From: Pseudomonas sp. H3(2019)
GTDB lineage: Bacteria; Pseudomonadota; Gammaproteobacteria; Pseudomonadales; Pseudomonadaceae
Reading direction: 5' to 3'
Length of the DNA: 64,000 nucleotides
Assembly (NCBI RefSeq): GCF_007713465.1
Contig: NZ_VMSG01000007.1
Location: 124,001 to 188,000 of the forward strand
Each line of letters starts with the position of its first letter. The first letter of the stretch is position 1. Below, piece by piece: positions 45,785-54,714 of this stretch. The notes below the pieces were generated by a model. That model had not been told where the DNA came from and did no database searches. It was given only the letters and a program-made list of their open reading frames with translations. The position numbers and the translations under genes were made by a program.

Positions 45785-47202
45785 GTCTGAAAGTCTTCCT
45801 GCCGAGCTTGCTGGTACTGGCCCTGAGCGCCTGTGCCGTAGGCCCGGACTACAAGACGCCAGCTACGGAGGCGGCCAACATCACGGCCGCCACCGACGGC
45901 GCCAACGGTCAGAAGAACTTCGACCGCGCACGCTTCGAAGGTATCTGGTGGAAGCAGTTCGACGACCCGGTCCTCAATCAGTTGGTGACCCAGTCGTTGC
46001 AGGGCAACCGTGATCTGCGAGTGGCGTATGCCCGCTTGAAGGCGTCTCGTGCGTTTCGTGATGACGCGGCCACCCAGACCACACCCAACGTTACCAGCCG
46101 CGCCAGCAGCGATTTGGCCAAGGGCCAGATTCCCGGCCAGACCACCAAGCGCGTCAACAGCGAGCGCTATGACCTGGGCCTGGACATGGCCTGGGAAGTG
46201 GATCTGTTCGGGCGCATCCAGCGCAACCTTGAAGCCGCTGATGCCGATCAGCAAGTGGCCGAAGCCGATCTGCACCAACTACAAGTCAGCATGATCGCCG
46301 AACTGGTGGACGCCTACGGTCAACTGCGCGGTGCGCAATTGCGGGAAAAAATCGCGCTGGCCAACCTGAAGAACCAGCAGGAATCGAGCAAGATCACCGT
46401 GAGCCTGCGTGACGCCGGCGTCGGTGATCAACTCGACGTGGTTCGCGCCGATGCCCGCCTCGCTTCCGTCGAAGCCAGCGTGCCGCAGCTGCAAGAGGTG
46501 CAAGTGCGTCAACGCAACCGCATCGCCACCCTGCTGGGTGAACGGCCAGACAAACTGACCGTCGACCTCAGCCCGGCCAACTTGCCGGCGATTGCCAAGG
46601 CCTTGCCGATTGGTGACCCCGGTGAACTGCTGCAACGCCGTCCGGATATCCGCAGTGCCGAACGCAAGCTGGCCGCCGCCACTGCGCGAATCGGCGTGGC
46701 CAAGGCCGATCTGTTCCCACGGGTCAGCCTCAGCGGCTTCCTCGGTTTCACCGCCGGGCGTGGTTCGCAGATCGGCTCGTCGGCAGCCAGCGCCTGGGCG
46801 CTCAGCCCAAGCATTACCTGGGCCGCCTTCGACCTGGGCAGCGTGCGCGCTCGCTTGCGGGCAGCCGATGCTAACGCCGAAGGCGCCCTGGCGACCTACG
46901 AACAGCAAGTGTTGTTAGCGTTGGAGGAGTCGGAGAATGCCTTCTCTGATTACGGTAAACGTCAGCAACGCCTGATCTCGCTGATTCGCCAAAGCGAATC
47001 GAGCCGCGCTGCAGCTGACCTGGCAGAAATTCGCTACCGCGAAGGCACCGTGGATTTCCTGGTGCTGCTCGACGCACAACGCGAACGCCTGGCAGCCGAG
47101 GATTCCCAGGCCCAGGCCGAGGTTGATCTTTACCGTGGCATCGTTGCCATCTACAAGGCGCTCGGCGGTGGCTGGCAACCCGAGACGGTCGCCAGCAGGT
47201 AA
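45781..47202 (+). CDS. oprN: Outer-membrane efflux channel OprN
   Basis: A 473-residue TolC-family outer-membrane lipoprotein: lipobox LALSACAVGPDYKTP, and two repeated helical-barrel halves (GNRDLRVAYARLKASRAF, and LLQRRPDIRSAERKLAAATA in the second half). It completes the MexEF tripartite pump. It overlaps mexF by 4 bp and is followed by two terminators. Confidence 0.95.
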   Translation: MSLKVFLPSLLVLALSACAVGPDYKTPATEAANITAATDGANGQKNFDRARFEGIWWKQFDDPVLNQLVTQSLQGNRDLRVAYARLKASRAFRDDAATQTTPNVTSRASSDLAKGQIPGQTTKRVNSERYDLGLDMAWEVDLFGRIQRNLEAADADQQVAEADLHQLQVSMIAELVDAYGQLRGAQLREKIALANLKNQQESSKITVSLRDAGVGDQLDVVRADARLASVEASVPQLQEVQVRQRNRIATLLGERPDKLTVDLSPANLPAIAKALPIGDPGELLQRRPDIRSAERKLAAATARIGVAKADLFPRVSLSGFLGFTAGRGSQIGSSAASAWALSPSITWAAFDLGSVRARLRAADANAEGALATYEQQVLLALEESENAFSDYGKRQQRLISLIRQSESSRAAADLAEIRYREGTVDFLVLLDAQRERLAAEDSQAQAEVDLYRGIVAIYKALGGGWQPETVASR

Positions 47203-47220
47203 CCCCTCTTCAAGAGCTCC

Positions 47221-47250
47221 TTTGGTTGGCCGCAACCAACCAAATTTTTT
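47221..47250 (+). terminator. First terminator after oprN
   Basis: TTTGGTTGG / CCAACCAAA with a 6-nt loop and six T residues. Confidence 0.92.
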
Positions 47251-47284
47251 GCCCCGCGCCTCATTCGGTCGCGGGGCTTTTTTT
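47251..47284 (+). terminator. Second terminator after oprN
   Basis: GCCCCGCG / CGCGGGGC with an 11-nt loop and seven T residues, abutting the first terminator. Confidence 0.93.
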
Positions 47285-48236
47285 GCCTGCAAATTATGGC
47301 AAAAGCGATGCTTTGCACGGTGCCGCCAAAACGTTCGCCACTCATCAGTTCGATGTCGACCCGGTCATCCTCCGCAATACTGGATCTTTGGTTCAATGTT
47401 TTACTTGGCGCATACCATATCGTTTGCCCCTTCCTGCCCTCACTCCAGTGGACTGGTGGACCTGTTGGGATTCGTCTGCAGTTAGAGCCCGCGGTCGCCA
47501 TCGAAGAAGCACGACGGTTACTGGAACTCAACGGCCGCTACGTTGGTGACAGAAGTTACAAATACCCAGCCGCGCAATCCAACAGTTGTGCGCGCAGAGT
47601 TTCTTGTTAAAAGCATGCACTTGGTATATATGCAAATGCACTGGCACAACTCGGTCGCGAGTCTGTCTTCATTCTTGAATCACTTTCCGGTCCAAGCCGT
47701 AATCGCAGGACGACGATCATCGGGCTCGACCCTCTTTTCGAAGTTTGTATCGATGAGGGTCAGGCACAACTGCGAGGCTGTCCTGCGCTTTGCGAATATT
47801 TGTCCGCCAGCCTGCGACAAGTGGCATTCTTCGGCTATTTCTCCGACGACTGTGTTCGCCTGATTGAACGGCTTCCCGATCTTGCCGAACAGACCTACAG
47901 CTACCAGCTCGCGCAGGGTCTCGGTGGCAGCGTTGCCGTATTTCACCCGCGCATAGACGCCAAGCAGGCGATGGATCTCGTTTTGCTGGTCAGGGGAAAG
48001 GGCCTTGTTGCCCTGGAAAGCACTGATTGCCGGACCGAGGCCGGCGTCATCGTCGAAGGCGAATGGCATACCGACCGGGTTTAGTAAGGCTCATCACAGA
48101 GTGCACCTTAATAATGAAGGAAAAATCAGAATACTCCGTACAAATTTATCGAAAAAGCCTGTATGGAAATTAATAATTAATTCATAAAAAAATGCACTTC
48201 CCCTAACCTTTAATCATCAATTGCGGAGGTGCATTC
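47285..48236. other. Gene-poor region with coding debris
   Basis: About 950 bp with no convincing intact gene. Codon-like stretches occur in changing frames: minus strand DDRVDIELMSGERFGGTVQS near 47310-47380, plus strand LEPAVAIEEARRLLELNGR near 47480-47545, and the minus-strand M20-like fragment listed separately. The last 170 bp are AT-rich and probably hold the promoter of the LysE-type gene. Confidence 0.55.
47680..48069 (-). pseudogene. Truncated M20 peptidase-like N-terminal fragment
   Basis: A 129-residue frame beginning MPFAFDDDAGLGPAISAFQG and continuing EIHRLLGVYARVKYGNAATE with TLRELVAV, which resembles the start of M20-type metallopeptidases. After about residue 70 the sequence no longer looks like that family and stops long before the 400 or more residues expected. 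It is probably the remnant of a gene broken by the neighbouring insertion. An unrelated small protein is possible. Confidence 0.35.
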
Positions 48237-48869
48237 ATGTTGATTTTCATTAAGTCGATGATCATTGGGCTTTGTATTGCAGCCCCTGTGGGACCCATTG
48301 GGCTGTTGTGCATACAGAGGAGCCTTGCGCTTGGATGGAGAGCAGGTTTCGCGACAGGGTTAGGGGCGGCCACAGCCGATTCGATCTATGGATATGTCGG
48401 TGCGCTGGGGATCACAGTCATCATAGCGACACTCATTAGCTTTAAGCCATGGTTGTGTATTTTGGGGGGGATGTTCCTCGCGTACATTGGTTATCAAACA
48501 ATAAGATCGAAAGCGAGCTCAACAGCCCTGGCGGGTGAACGAGCCAACCTGTTAAAAGCCTACTTGAGTACACTGTTTTTGACACTGTCGAACCCAATGA
48601 CCATCCTGTCGTTTATCGCGATATTTGCTGCCATGAGCGACGGCATGGCTAATGATCAAGGCGGTCAGCACTCAGTGCTGCCTATGGTAACAGGTATATT
48701 TCTAGGCTCGGCTGTCTGGTGGCTGGGATTGAGCGGATTCTCCTCCATATTCAAGACCAGAATCTCCCAATCAAAGCTCAGGTTGATCAACTATTTTTCC
48801 GGGTCAACCATAACCATTCTGGGTGCCTACCAAGTCGCCACTGGTGTTATGCTCGCCACAGGAGCTTAA
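48237..48869 (+). CDS. LysE/RhtB family amino-acid exporter
   Basis: A 210-residue inner-membrane exporter with six hydrophobic segments and the LysE N-terminal signature MIIGLCIAAPVGPIGLLCIQ, then GLGAATADSIYGYVGALG and FLTLSNPMTILSFIAIFA. It exports amino acids or amino-acid-like compounds. A strong GGAGG lies eight bases before the ATG. Its codon use is more AT-rich than that of oprN. It converges with the PLP-enzyme operon across a shared hairpin and is a good candidate to export that operon's product. Confidence 0.92.
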   Translation: MLIFIKSMIIGLCIAAPVGPIGLLCIQRSLALGWRAGFATGLGAATADSIYGYVGALGITVIIATLISFKPWLCILGGMFLAYIGYQTIRSKASSTALAGERANLLKAYLSTLFLTLSNPMTILSFIAIFAAMSDGMANDQGGQHSVLPMVTGIFLGSAVWWLGLSGFSSIFKTRISQSKLRLINYFSGSTITILGAYQVATGVMLATGA

Positions 48870-48883
48870 GCGAGAAATGAGAC

Positions 48884-48918
48884 AAGGCTTATTTCTCATT
48901 GACTGATGAGTAAGCCTT
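48884..48918. terminator. Bidirectional hairpin between the exporter and aminotransferase genes
   Basis: AAGGCTTA...CTCAT / ATGAG...TAAGCCTT with a 3-nt bulge and 6-nt loop, placed between two convergent stops. Confidence 0.75.
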
Positions 48919-48952
48919 GGCATCAATCCCCTACGGTTTAACGGGAGGATGT

Positions 48953-50209
48953 TTACTGCATTCTGGATTCAATGTACGCCCTGAAGCTACCTATCGCTTG
49001 TTTGATTTCTGATTCTGTCGCATTGCTAAACGACAACCTGACCTGAGTGACAGCCTCATCCGTCAGCGAAAATAAGGAAGTGGGAAATACAATAACCTTA
49101 AAGTTTCTGGCGCACTCGCACATTTCAAAATACTCAAAGGTGAAAGGCAACTGTACATTGATGAAAAAGCCTCCCTCTGGATGGTTCCAGGTGACACTTT
49201 TTCGAGCATCAGCCTTGATCGGGAATTCACGTTCAAGGCATTCAATCATATAGTTTCTTTTTTGCCTGTAAGACAACACTCTTGGTTGATTAAGCTCTTT
49301 TAAAGAGTAGTTGTTCTCTATCAGCAAACCTCCGACAACTGCTTGGCACAGGGCCGGTGTATTGACGGTGATCAAGCTTTTGGCTTTACATAATCTGGCG
49401 CTAAAGGAAATCACCCCAGCGCTCTCCGGGGCGACTACATAGCCCATACGCAATCCCGGAAAAATTGACTTTGCAAACGAGCCTAGAAGGAACACTCGAC
49501 TACTGTCTATCGACTTCATCAAGGGGATTTTATCTCCCTCGTACCTGAAGTAGCTGTAGGCATTATCCTCCAGGATAAAAAAATTCATTTCATTGGCCAA
49601 GGAGAGCATGGCCTTTCTGTCTTCATAGGAAAGGCTGTCAGCAGTAGGGTTACTGAAATCTGAAATCGCGTACAGCGCTTTTACCTTTTCCCCCCCGGAC
49701 TCAAGATCTTCAGCGACCTTGCGCAGGGCAGATGGATCGAGGAAGGTGCCGACGGGAACGGGTACAATTTTTATTCTTAGTAATTTCGCAATACCCGTTA
49801 TTCCGGAAAACACCGGGTCAGGCACTAATAAAACACCACTTCCTTCAAAGATTGATAGCAGTGTCAAGGTCGCAGCTTCCTGAAACCCCATGCACACGAC
49901 AATACTTTCAGGGTTGAAAATCTTTATGCCTTCATCCACCTGCAAGTGTTCGGCTATTATACCGTTGATAATTCCGGTGGTTTTTCCATATTGGCAAAGT
50001 AGTGTCGCAAGTGAGTGTTCCGTATCGACGGCGTATCGTGTATAGCTGGCCAGCCCTTTATCGATGAGGGACAGGTCGCATTGCTCGTCGTCAGGTCGAC
50101 CGGAAGCCAGAGAGATTGCCTCTGGATTTTCACTGGAAATGGAATTTAGAAGATGGATAACGTTCAGAGTAGGGTCTTCGAATATCGTTTTTTCGAGTAC
50201 GCTGGGCAA
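48953..50209 (-). CDS. PLP-dependent aminotransferase, class I/II
   Basis: Fold-type I aminotransferase of about 418 residues. The PLP lysine is in GSFAKSIFPGLRMGYV (about residue 247), the Asp region in ISDFSNPTADSLSYEDR, and the substrate-carboxylate Arg near the C-terminus in TQVRLSFSNATES. It resembles 2-aminoadipate-type and KAT-like aminotransferases. The frame can be read from a TTG at 50233, but that codon lies inside the preceding terminator stem. A TTG at 50209 has GGAG eight bases upstream and is chosen. No ATG lies near the family N-terminus. It is the last gene of the minus-strand operon. Substrate unknown. Confidence 0.86.
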   Translation of the reverse strand: MPSVLEKTIFEDPTLNVIHLLNSISSENPEAISLASGRPDDEQCDLSLIDKGLASYTRYAVDTEHSLATLLCQYGKTTGIINGIIAEHLQVDEGIKIFNPESIVVCMGFQEAATLTLLSIFEGSGVLLVPDPVFSGITGIAKLLRIKIVPVPVGTFLDPSALRKVAEDLESGGEKVKALYAISDFSNPTADSLSYEDRKAMLSLANEMNFFILEDNAYSYFRYEGDKIPLMKSIDSSRVFLLGSFAKSIFPGLRMGYVVAPESAGVISFSARLCKAKSLITVNTPALCQAVVGGLLIENNYSLKELNQPRVLSYRQKRNYMIECLEREFPIKADARKSVTWNHPEGGFFINVQLPFTFEYFEMCECARNFKVIVFPTSLFSLTDEAVTQVRLSFSNATESEIKQAIGSFRAYIESRMQ

Positions 50210-50223
50210 TCTCGCTTCTCCAT

Positions 50224-50256
50224 AAAAAAGCAACGAACCGTTGAAGGCTCGTTGCT
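50224..50256 (-). terminator. Terminator or attenuator ahead of the aminotransferase gene
   Basis: On the minus strand AGCAACGA / TCGTTGCT with inner GCC/GGT pairing and six T residues, directly before the aminotransferase ribosome site. It would limit read-through from the upstream PLP-enzyme gene. Confidence 0.82.
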
Positions 50257-50271
50257 CATGATTAACATCTG

Positions 50272-51417
50272 TTACGCAGGTTTAAGTGCACTTTTTTGAT
50301 CAGCCATATTTTCCATGGCTACGAATGCCTGAAGCAGATCCTCTTTAAGATCCTCAAGGGCCTCTAAACCAAAACACAATCGAACCAAACCCTTTTCAAT
50401 CCCCATATCCGCTTTTTCCTGCTCAGTCATCGAGGCATGGCTTCCACTAAAGGGTTGCGCAACCATTGACGTGACACAGGCCATTCCCGTACCCGTTCCA
50501 AACCATTTGAGGGCGCTGGTGAAGGTTTTGTAAAAGGGGACCAGATCGGGCCGAATATCAACAAACACAATGCCACCATAGCCGGTCAATTGTTTACCAT
50601 CGACTCGTGGATAATAAACATGCTCAATAAAGGGCAGCTCTCGCAGATAGTTGAGCATGCTGGAGGTTGTGTTGCTGTGTTTCTCCATGCGCAGGTTAAA
50701 TGTCTGCATGCTTCTGCGAAGCAGCCATGCGCTATTAGGCGCTAATATTGAGCCTGAATAAAAGCGGCCTTCGAGGAGGCGCGTATAAATCATTTCATTG
50801 TTGACGAGTACCAGGCCGCCCATGACATCGCTATGCCCGGAGAAATACTTCGTTGCGCTGTACAGAGAAATATCCGCGCCAAAGTTCAGAGGCTTTTGAA
50901 ATGTCGGAGTGGCCCACGTGTTGTCAACGACCACCAGGGCGTGTGGGTTGTTTTGCTTAACCGCCTTGCTGACCGCATGAATATCAATATCTTTCAGAAA
51001 GGGATTGGTCGGTGTTTCGAAAATGACCATGTCCACGTTCGACGGCAACTCTTTCAATCCACTTTCCGTGGTGAGATCCAGAATCGTCAGTTTCGCACCG
51101 ATACGTGCCGCATATCGCTGAAAAAGCTTATAAGAACAGCCATAGATATATTTGTTGATCACCAGCGACCCACCGGGTTTCAGCAGTTCCAGAACCATGT
51201 AGATGGCACTCATTCCGGTGCTGTAGGCCAAGGCGTATTCGCTTCCTTCCAGTGCAGCGACAACCTGTTCCAGCTCAGTCACATTGGGATTGGCTTTTCT
51301 CGAGTAGAAGAACGCCGAGTCAGCGCTAAAAGCGCTGCACTGATAAATAGGCGTCACGGATGGGTGGGCCTCTCGATCATCGACCCTGATATGGAGTATT
51401 TCAGTAGACACGTTCAT
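50272..51417 (-). CDS. Trans-sulfuration family PLP enzyme (cystathionine gamma-synthase/lyase-like)
   Basis: A 381-residue Cys/Met-metabolism PLP enzyme. PLP lysine K190 is in SATKYFSGHSDVMGG, the phosphate-binding and substrate regions are AYSTGMSAIYMVLELL and IFETPTNPF, and DNTWATPTFQKPL follows. The family performs gamma- or beta-replacement or elimination on homoserine or cysteine derivatives. The absence of ordinary sulfur-metabolism neighbours and the coupling to a radical SAM enzyme (ATGA overlap) suggest a specialised role, such as forming an unsaturated or substituted amino acid. The exact reaction cannot be read from sequence. Confidence 0.88.
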   Translation of the reverse strand: MNVSTEILHIRVDDREAHPSVTPIYQCSAFSADSAFFYSRKANPNVTELEQVVAALEGSEYALAYSTGMSAIYMVLELLKPGGSLVINKYIYGCSYKLFQRYAARIGAKLTILDLTTESGLKELPSNVDMVIFETPTNPFLKDIDIHAVSKAVKQNNPHALVVVDNTWATPTFQKPLNFGADISLYSATKYFSGHSDVMGGLVLVNNEMIYTRLLEGRFYSGSILAPNSAWLLRRSMQTFNLRMEKHSNTTSSMLNYLRELPFIEHVYYPRVDGKQLTGYGGIVFVDIRPDLVPFYKTFTSALKWFGTGTGMACVTSMVAQPFSGSHASMTEQEKADMGIEKGLVRLCFGLEALEDLKEDLLQAFVAMENMADQKSALKPA

Positions 51418-52898
51418 GATTTGCTCACCAGTTTGATAACCTGCTCATACATGTTCTGCTTGCCTTCATACCCAATGGTCGGCGTGATGTCGTTTTGCGA
51501 AATACCAATCTCTTCAATCGACTCGGTTGGGAAGTGAGCCCTGTCGAATACTTCATGAAGATTTGAGTTCACCCCCTTGGGAAGCCAGACTTCAGGGCCT
51601 GATTCATCAATTCGTGCCTTGGCAATAATGAATCGATAGCTTTCATACGGCCGCAATGTCAGTGATTTCCAATCACTGTTGAGCCCATCGGTATAGTTGC
51701 GCCGCAGGTAGACGGTCTGTTCAAAGTCTTCAGTATTCAGCACTTGGGCGTGCAACGATACGATATCCCCATGCCACTCGAACTTTCGCTTCTCGTAAGA
51801 GCTCAATGCAGCCTCTCGCAGTTCAACAGGCGTGTTCGCGTTGTGTTCGCCCAGCAACTTGAAGTGTGCGTCGTGCCCACACCGGGCACAGCAACCGTTG
51901 CTATCCAATCCGATTATTTCAGCATTCAAACCGTAGCGGGTAACGAGTAGAGCGTTACAATTATTGCAGCTGGTATTGGTGCCCTCGACATCATTTACGT
52001 TACCCAGATAAACATGCTCAACCCCCATGCTCCGGGCAATGTCCCGAGCCTTCAGGAGTCTATCCACGGGCGTCCTGATGCTATTACTCATCTTATAATC
52101 AGGGTGAAACCTTACAAAGTGGAGCGGTACATTCGGGCCCAGTTCATCCAGTACCCACTGGCTAATTTTCCTGGCGGTATCCTCATCGTCACTGATATCG
52201 GTAACCATCAAGGTGCTGACTTCAACATATTTACCAGCATCGTATACTTTCTTGATGCCAGCCAGAACGGGCTCTACCCAGCCTGTTGTGACCTTTCGAT
52301 AGTATTCGGGGGAGATGGATTTTAGCGAAATCGAGAATATGTCGATGACTGGCAATAGTTCATCAATGGCTTCTTCACTGATAAAAAAAGCTGATTTATA
52401 TAAATTGATCAAGCCCGCTTCCTTTGCCAGCTTTGCCGTATCGAGGATAAATTCATGCCAGACAACAGGGTCGTTATACGTCCAGGAGATAACGCGTATA
52501 CCATGCTTCAAGGCAGTTTCTACAACCTGCTCAGGCGTATAGTAGTAAACGTCTTTATCCGTCACATACTTGGCCTGAGAGGTCTTCCAGTTGTGGCAGT
52601 AGCCGCAGTTAAGCATGCAGCCGATATTGCCCAGGGAAAGGATTCGCTCTCCGGGAGCAAAGTGGAATACCGCCTCGGTTTCGATGGTCTCTTCGGTGCT
52701 GTGAACGCCTTTGCCATAATTCAATGTAACTAACCGGCCGCCTCTGTTTCCGCGCACCTTGCAAAAACCTACTTTACCTTCCTGAATGACACAGTTTCGG
52801 GGGGAAAGATGACACTTTACAACGCCATTCGGGAGTATTTCTTCCAACTTTGCAGGCGTGCTTTCCAAGGTCCAGTTTTTATTTTTTGTAGTGTCCAT
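51414..52898 (-). CDS. Radical SAM enzyme with zinc ribbon and unusual C-terminal domain
   Basis: A 494-residue radical SAM enzyme. The [4Fe-4S] cysteines are in GCMLNCGYCHNW (C94, C98, C101). The N-terminus (GVVKCHLSPRNCVIQEGKVG, FCKVRGNRGG) and the CNNCNALL...CCARCG zinc-ribbon pair match the family found with AMMECR1 and Memo proteins (AmmeMemoRadiSam). That family is usually 330-370 residues. Here an extra 120-130 residues (from about FEWHGDIVSLHAQVL) form a beta-rich domain I do not recognise. No AMMECR1 or Memo gene is near. The stop overlaps the PLP-enzyme start, so it likely acts on the same substrate or installs a modification in that pathway. Confidence 0.9.
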   Translation of the reverse strand: MDTTKNKNWTLESTPAKLEEILPNGVVKCHLSPRNCVIQEGKVGFCKVRGNRGGRLVTLNYGKGVHSTEETIETEAVFHFAPGERILSLGNIGCMLNCGYCHNWKTSQAKYVTDKDVYYYTPEQVVETALKHGIRVISWTYNDPVVWHEFILDTAKLAKEAGLINLYKSAFFISEEAIDELLPVIDIFSISLKSISPEYYRKVTTGWVEPVLAGIKKVYDAGKYVEVSTLMVTDISDDEDTARKISQWVLDELGPNVPLHFVRFHPDYKMSNSIRTPVDRLLKARDIARSMGVEHVYLGNVNDVEGTNTSCNNCNALLVTRYGLNAEIIGLDSNGCCARCGHDAHFKLLGEHNANTPVELREAALSSYEKRKFEWHGDIVSLHAQVLNTEDFEQTVYLRRNYTDGLNSDWKSLTLRPYESYRFIIAKARIDESGPEVWLPKGVNSNLHEVFDRAHFPTESIEEIGISQNDITPTIGYEGKQNMYEQVIKLVSKS

Positions 52899-52998
52899 CT
52901 CTCACTCCTCATCTCACGGAAGTTGCTGTCAATATTATCGGTTGAAATAGTCGAGGCGAAACAATCCCGCCGCCACAGCGGCAGCAATCCCCTAGTAG

Positions 52999-53718
52999 TT
53001 ATTGATAGGCGGAAGAAACGCTGGTCAATCCATAATTCTTAAGTGAAAAACGCCTGGCGTTTATATTCATGAATGGCTGTATAAGAGGGCCTATGATCAA
53101 CAAGAATGCTATGGTTCCCACACCGAAGGGCCCGCCTAAAAGCCATCCGGTTGAAAAGATGCCAATTTCAATTATCATTTTGGCTTTGGTGAATGACCAC
53201 GCCCATTTGGACACCATGGTAAGCACCACAAGGTCCATGATTCTGATACCAATACCGCTCATGATAATCAGTGCAGACGAATAAGCACACAGCACCAGAC
53301 CCATCGCCAACATCGTGTACTCATTCACTCTGACAATCAAATACTCTCCAAGCCCCAGCACGGACCAGAGGTCAATCAACAGACCTGTAAGTGTGGTTGT
53401 AATAAATGGGCTTATCGGAGGATATTTCTTGTTCCAGAGCATCCACCACAACAGAAAGAATAGAGAAACGATACCCGAACAAACACCCATTCCGAGCATG
53501 AGTATTTTATTTATCGAGATGATCAGGACATCTAAGGGGTCAGTCCCCAGTTGACTGACTATGAAAAGCTTGGCCCCCACCGAGAAAAGGGCGACCCCAG
53601 CCAGATACATAAAAATCTGATCCATCTTGAAATCACGAAAACTTAGGACTTGCGTTCCAATATAACTCGCGAATGATGGAAAGGATTTTTTTTCACGCTT
53701 TGTTTTTTCATCTTCCAT
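52999..53718 (-). CDS. YczE/YitT-type integral membrane protein
   Basis: A 239-residue membrane protein with about five hydrophobic segments (FMYLAGVALFSVGAKLFIV, GMGVCSGIVSLFFLLWWML, MLAMGLVLCAYSSALIIMS and others) and the family phrase SQLGTDPLDVLIISI. It resembles the YczE/YyaS/YitT group, whose function is mostly unknown; YczE in Bacillus affects lipopeptide production. It is the first gene of the operon, 100 bp before the radical SAM gene, and is divergent from the Lrp-type regulator. Confidence 0.85.
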   Translation of the reverse strand: MEDEKTKREKKSFPSFASYIGTQVLSFRDFKMDQIFMYLAGVALFSVGAKLFIVSQLGTDPLDVLIISINKILMLGMGVCSGIVSLFFLLWWMLWNKKYPPISPFITTTLTGLLIDLWSVLGLGEYLIVRVNEYTMLAMGLVLCAYSSALIIMSGIGIRIMDLVVLTMVSKWAWSFTKAKMIIEIGIFSTGWLLGGPFGVGTIAFLLIIGPLIQPFMNINARRFSLKNYGLTSVSSAYQ

Positions 53719-53918
53719 ACGAACACCATCCCTGGAGGAGAATATTTTATTATGCGGCGCGTAACGCTAAAGATTCAGAGCTATTGATTGCCCGGGTTCT
53801 TGTTAGGCTTTACCGGGCTGCAAATAGACTAGCACTCTGCTTTATTTTGGTGCATTATTTTTTAATGAAAACCGCGTGCTTTTCATTAAAATTTATACTT
53901 TTTGCCGGGGGAACTTAC
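53719..53918. promoter_or_regulatory. Divergent promoter region, membrane-protein operon and Lrp-type gene
   Basis: 200 bp, AT-rich toward the regulator (TTAAAATTTATACTTTTTG). It is the natural place for an Lrp operator. No specific repeat could be fixed by eye. Confidence 0.5.
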
Positions 53919-54350
53919 ATGGACCGTATAGACATAAAAATCTTGGGGAAGGTGCAGGACTTTGGTCGCATTTCCATCACAGAGTTGTCCAAGCACGCAG
54001 GTCTTTCTATTCCCGCCACCACTGATCGGTTGCGAAAGCTCGAAGACTCTGGGGTCATCAAGGGGTATGGCGCTCAGTTAGATCCAACCAAGCTAGGGTT
54101 CGGCATATCTGCTGTTGTCGGCATGACCACCCTCAAGCCTGCGAAATCCAAATTGATAGCGACGCTCAATGACATACCCGAAGTCGTTGAGTGCCTGCAC
54201 GTCACGGGTAACGACTCCTACCTGATCAGGATCTATGCCAGGTCAATGGCCGATATCGAAAATATCATTGCGAAGATCAACGCGTACGGTGAGACACGTA
54301 CAAGCATTGTCTTGTCTGTCCCTATCGAGAGAAGAAAGCTTGTCCCTTGA
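53919..54350 (+). CDS. Lrp/AsnC family regulator
   Basis: A 143-residue feast/famine regulator: winged helix RIDIKILGKVQDFGRISITE with LSIPATTDRLRKLEDSG, then a RAM ligand-binding domain (FGISAVVGMTTLKPAKSKL, VECLHVTGNDSYLIRIYAR). Such proteins sense amino acids. It is divergent from the radical SAM/PLP operon and is likely its regulator, with an amino acid precursor or product as effector. Earlier in-frame starts exist; the ATG chosen fits the family N-terminus. Confidence 0.9.
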   Translation: MDRIDIKILGKVQDFGRISITELSKHAGLSIPATTDRLRKLEDSGVIKGYGAQLDPTKLGFGISAVVGMTTLKPAKSKLIATLNDIPEVVECLHVTGNDSYLIRIYARSMADIENIIAKINAYGETRTSIVLSVPIERRKLVP

Positions 54351-54368
54351 GCCTTGTACATAGAAGAG

Positions 54369-54670
54369 TCAGCTGTTGGCTATTTCAAGGGTGATCATTT
54401 TGTGTGCCCGGAACGGCGCCAGCAGCGATTCATCTGCCCCTGAATCGGTAATCAACGTCCACGGCCCTTTGAGGGGAGACCAATATTGCTGGAGGGCGCG
54501 CCCTGATTTTGTGGCGTCAGCCAGCACGAAGGTCTGTGCTGCTTGCCCGATCATGTTTTCTTTGAGGTAAGCCTGGTCGGCACTGGCTTCGCAGAACCCC
54601 AACTCTGCAACAACGCCATCGGCGCTAAGAAAAATATTGTCGCCACTCAAATGCTCCAATGTCGCCTGCG
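54369..54670 (-). pseudogene. C-terminal fragment of a DeoR-family regulator
   Basis: The frame IFLSADGVVAELGFCEASAD, followed by MIGQAAQTFVLADATKSGR and TLITDSGADESLLAPFRAH, is the sugar-binding C-terminal end of DeoR regulators. The helix-turn-helix half is missing: upstream of about 54670 the sequence changes to an unrelated gene tail on the other strand. Confidence 0.7.
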
Positions 54671-54714
54671 CGGCCGCCCCGAAGGTCGACATGCCGGAGC
54701 CCGCAGTTCGCCAC

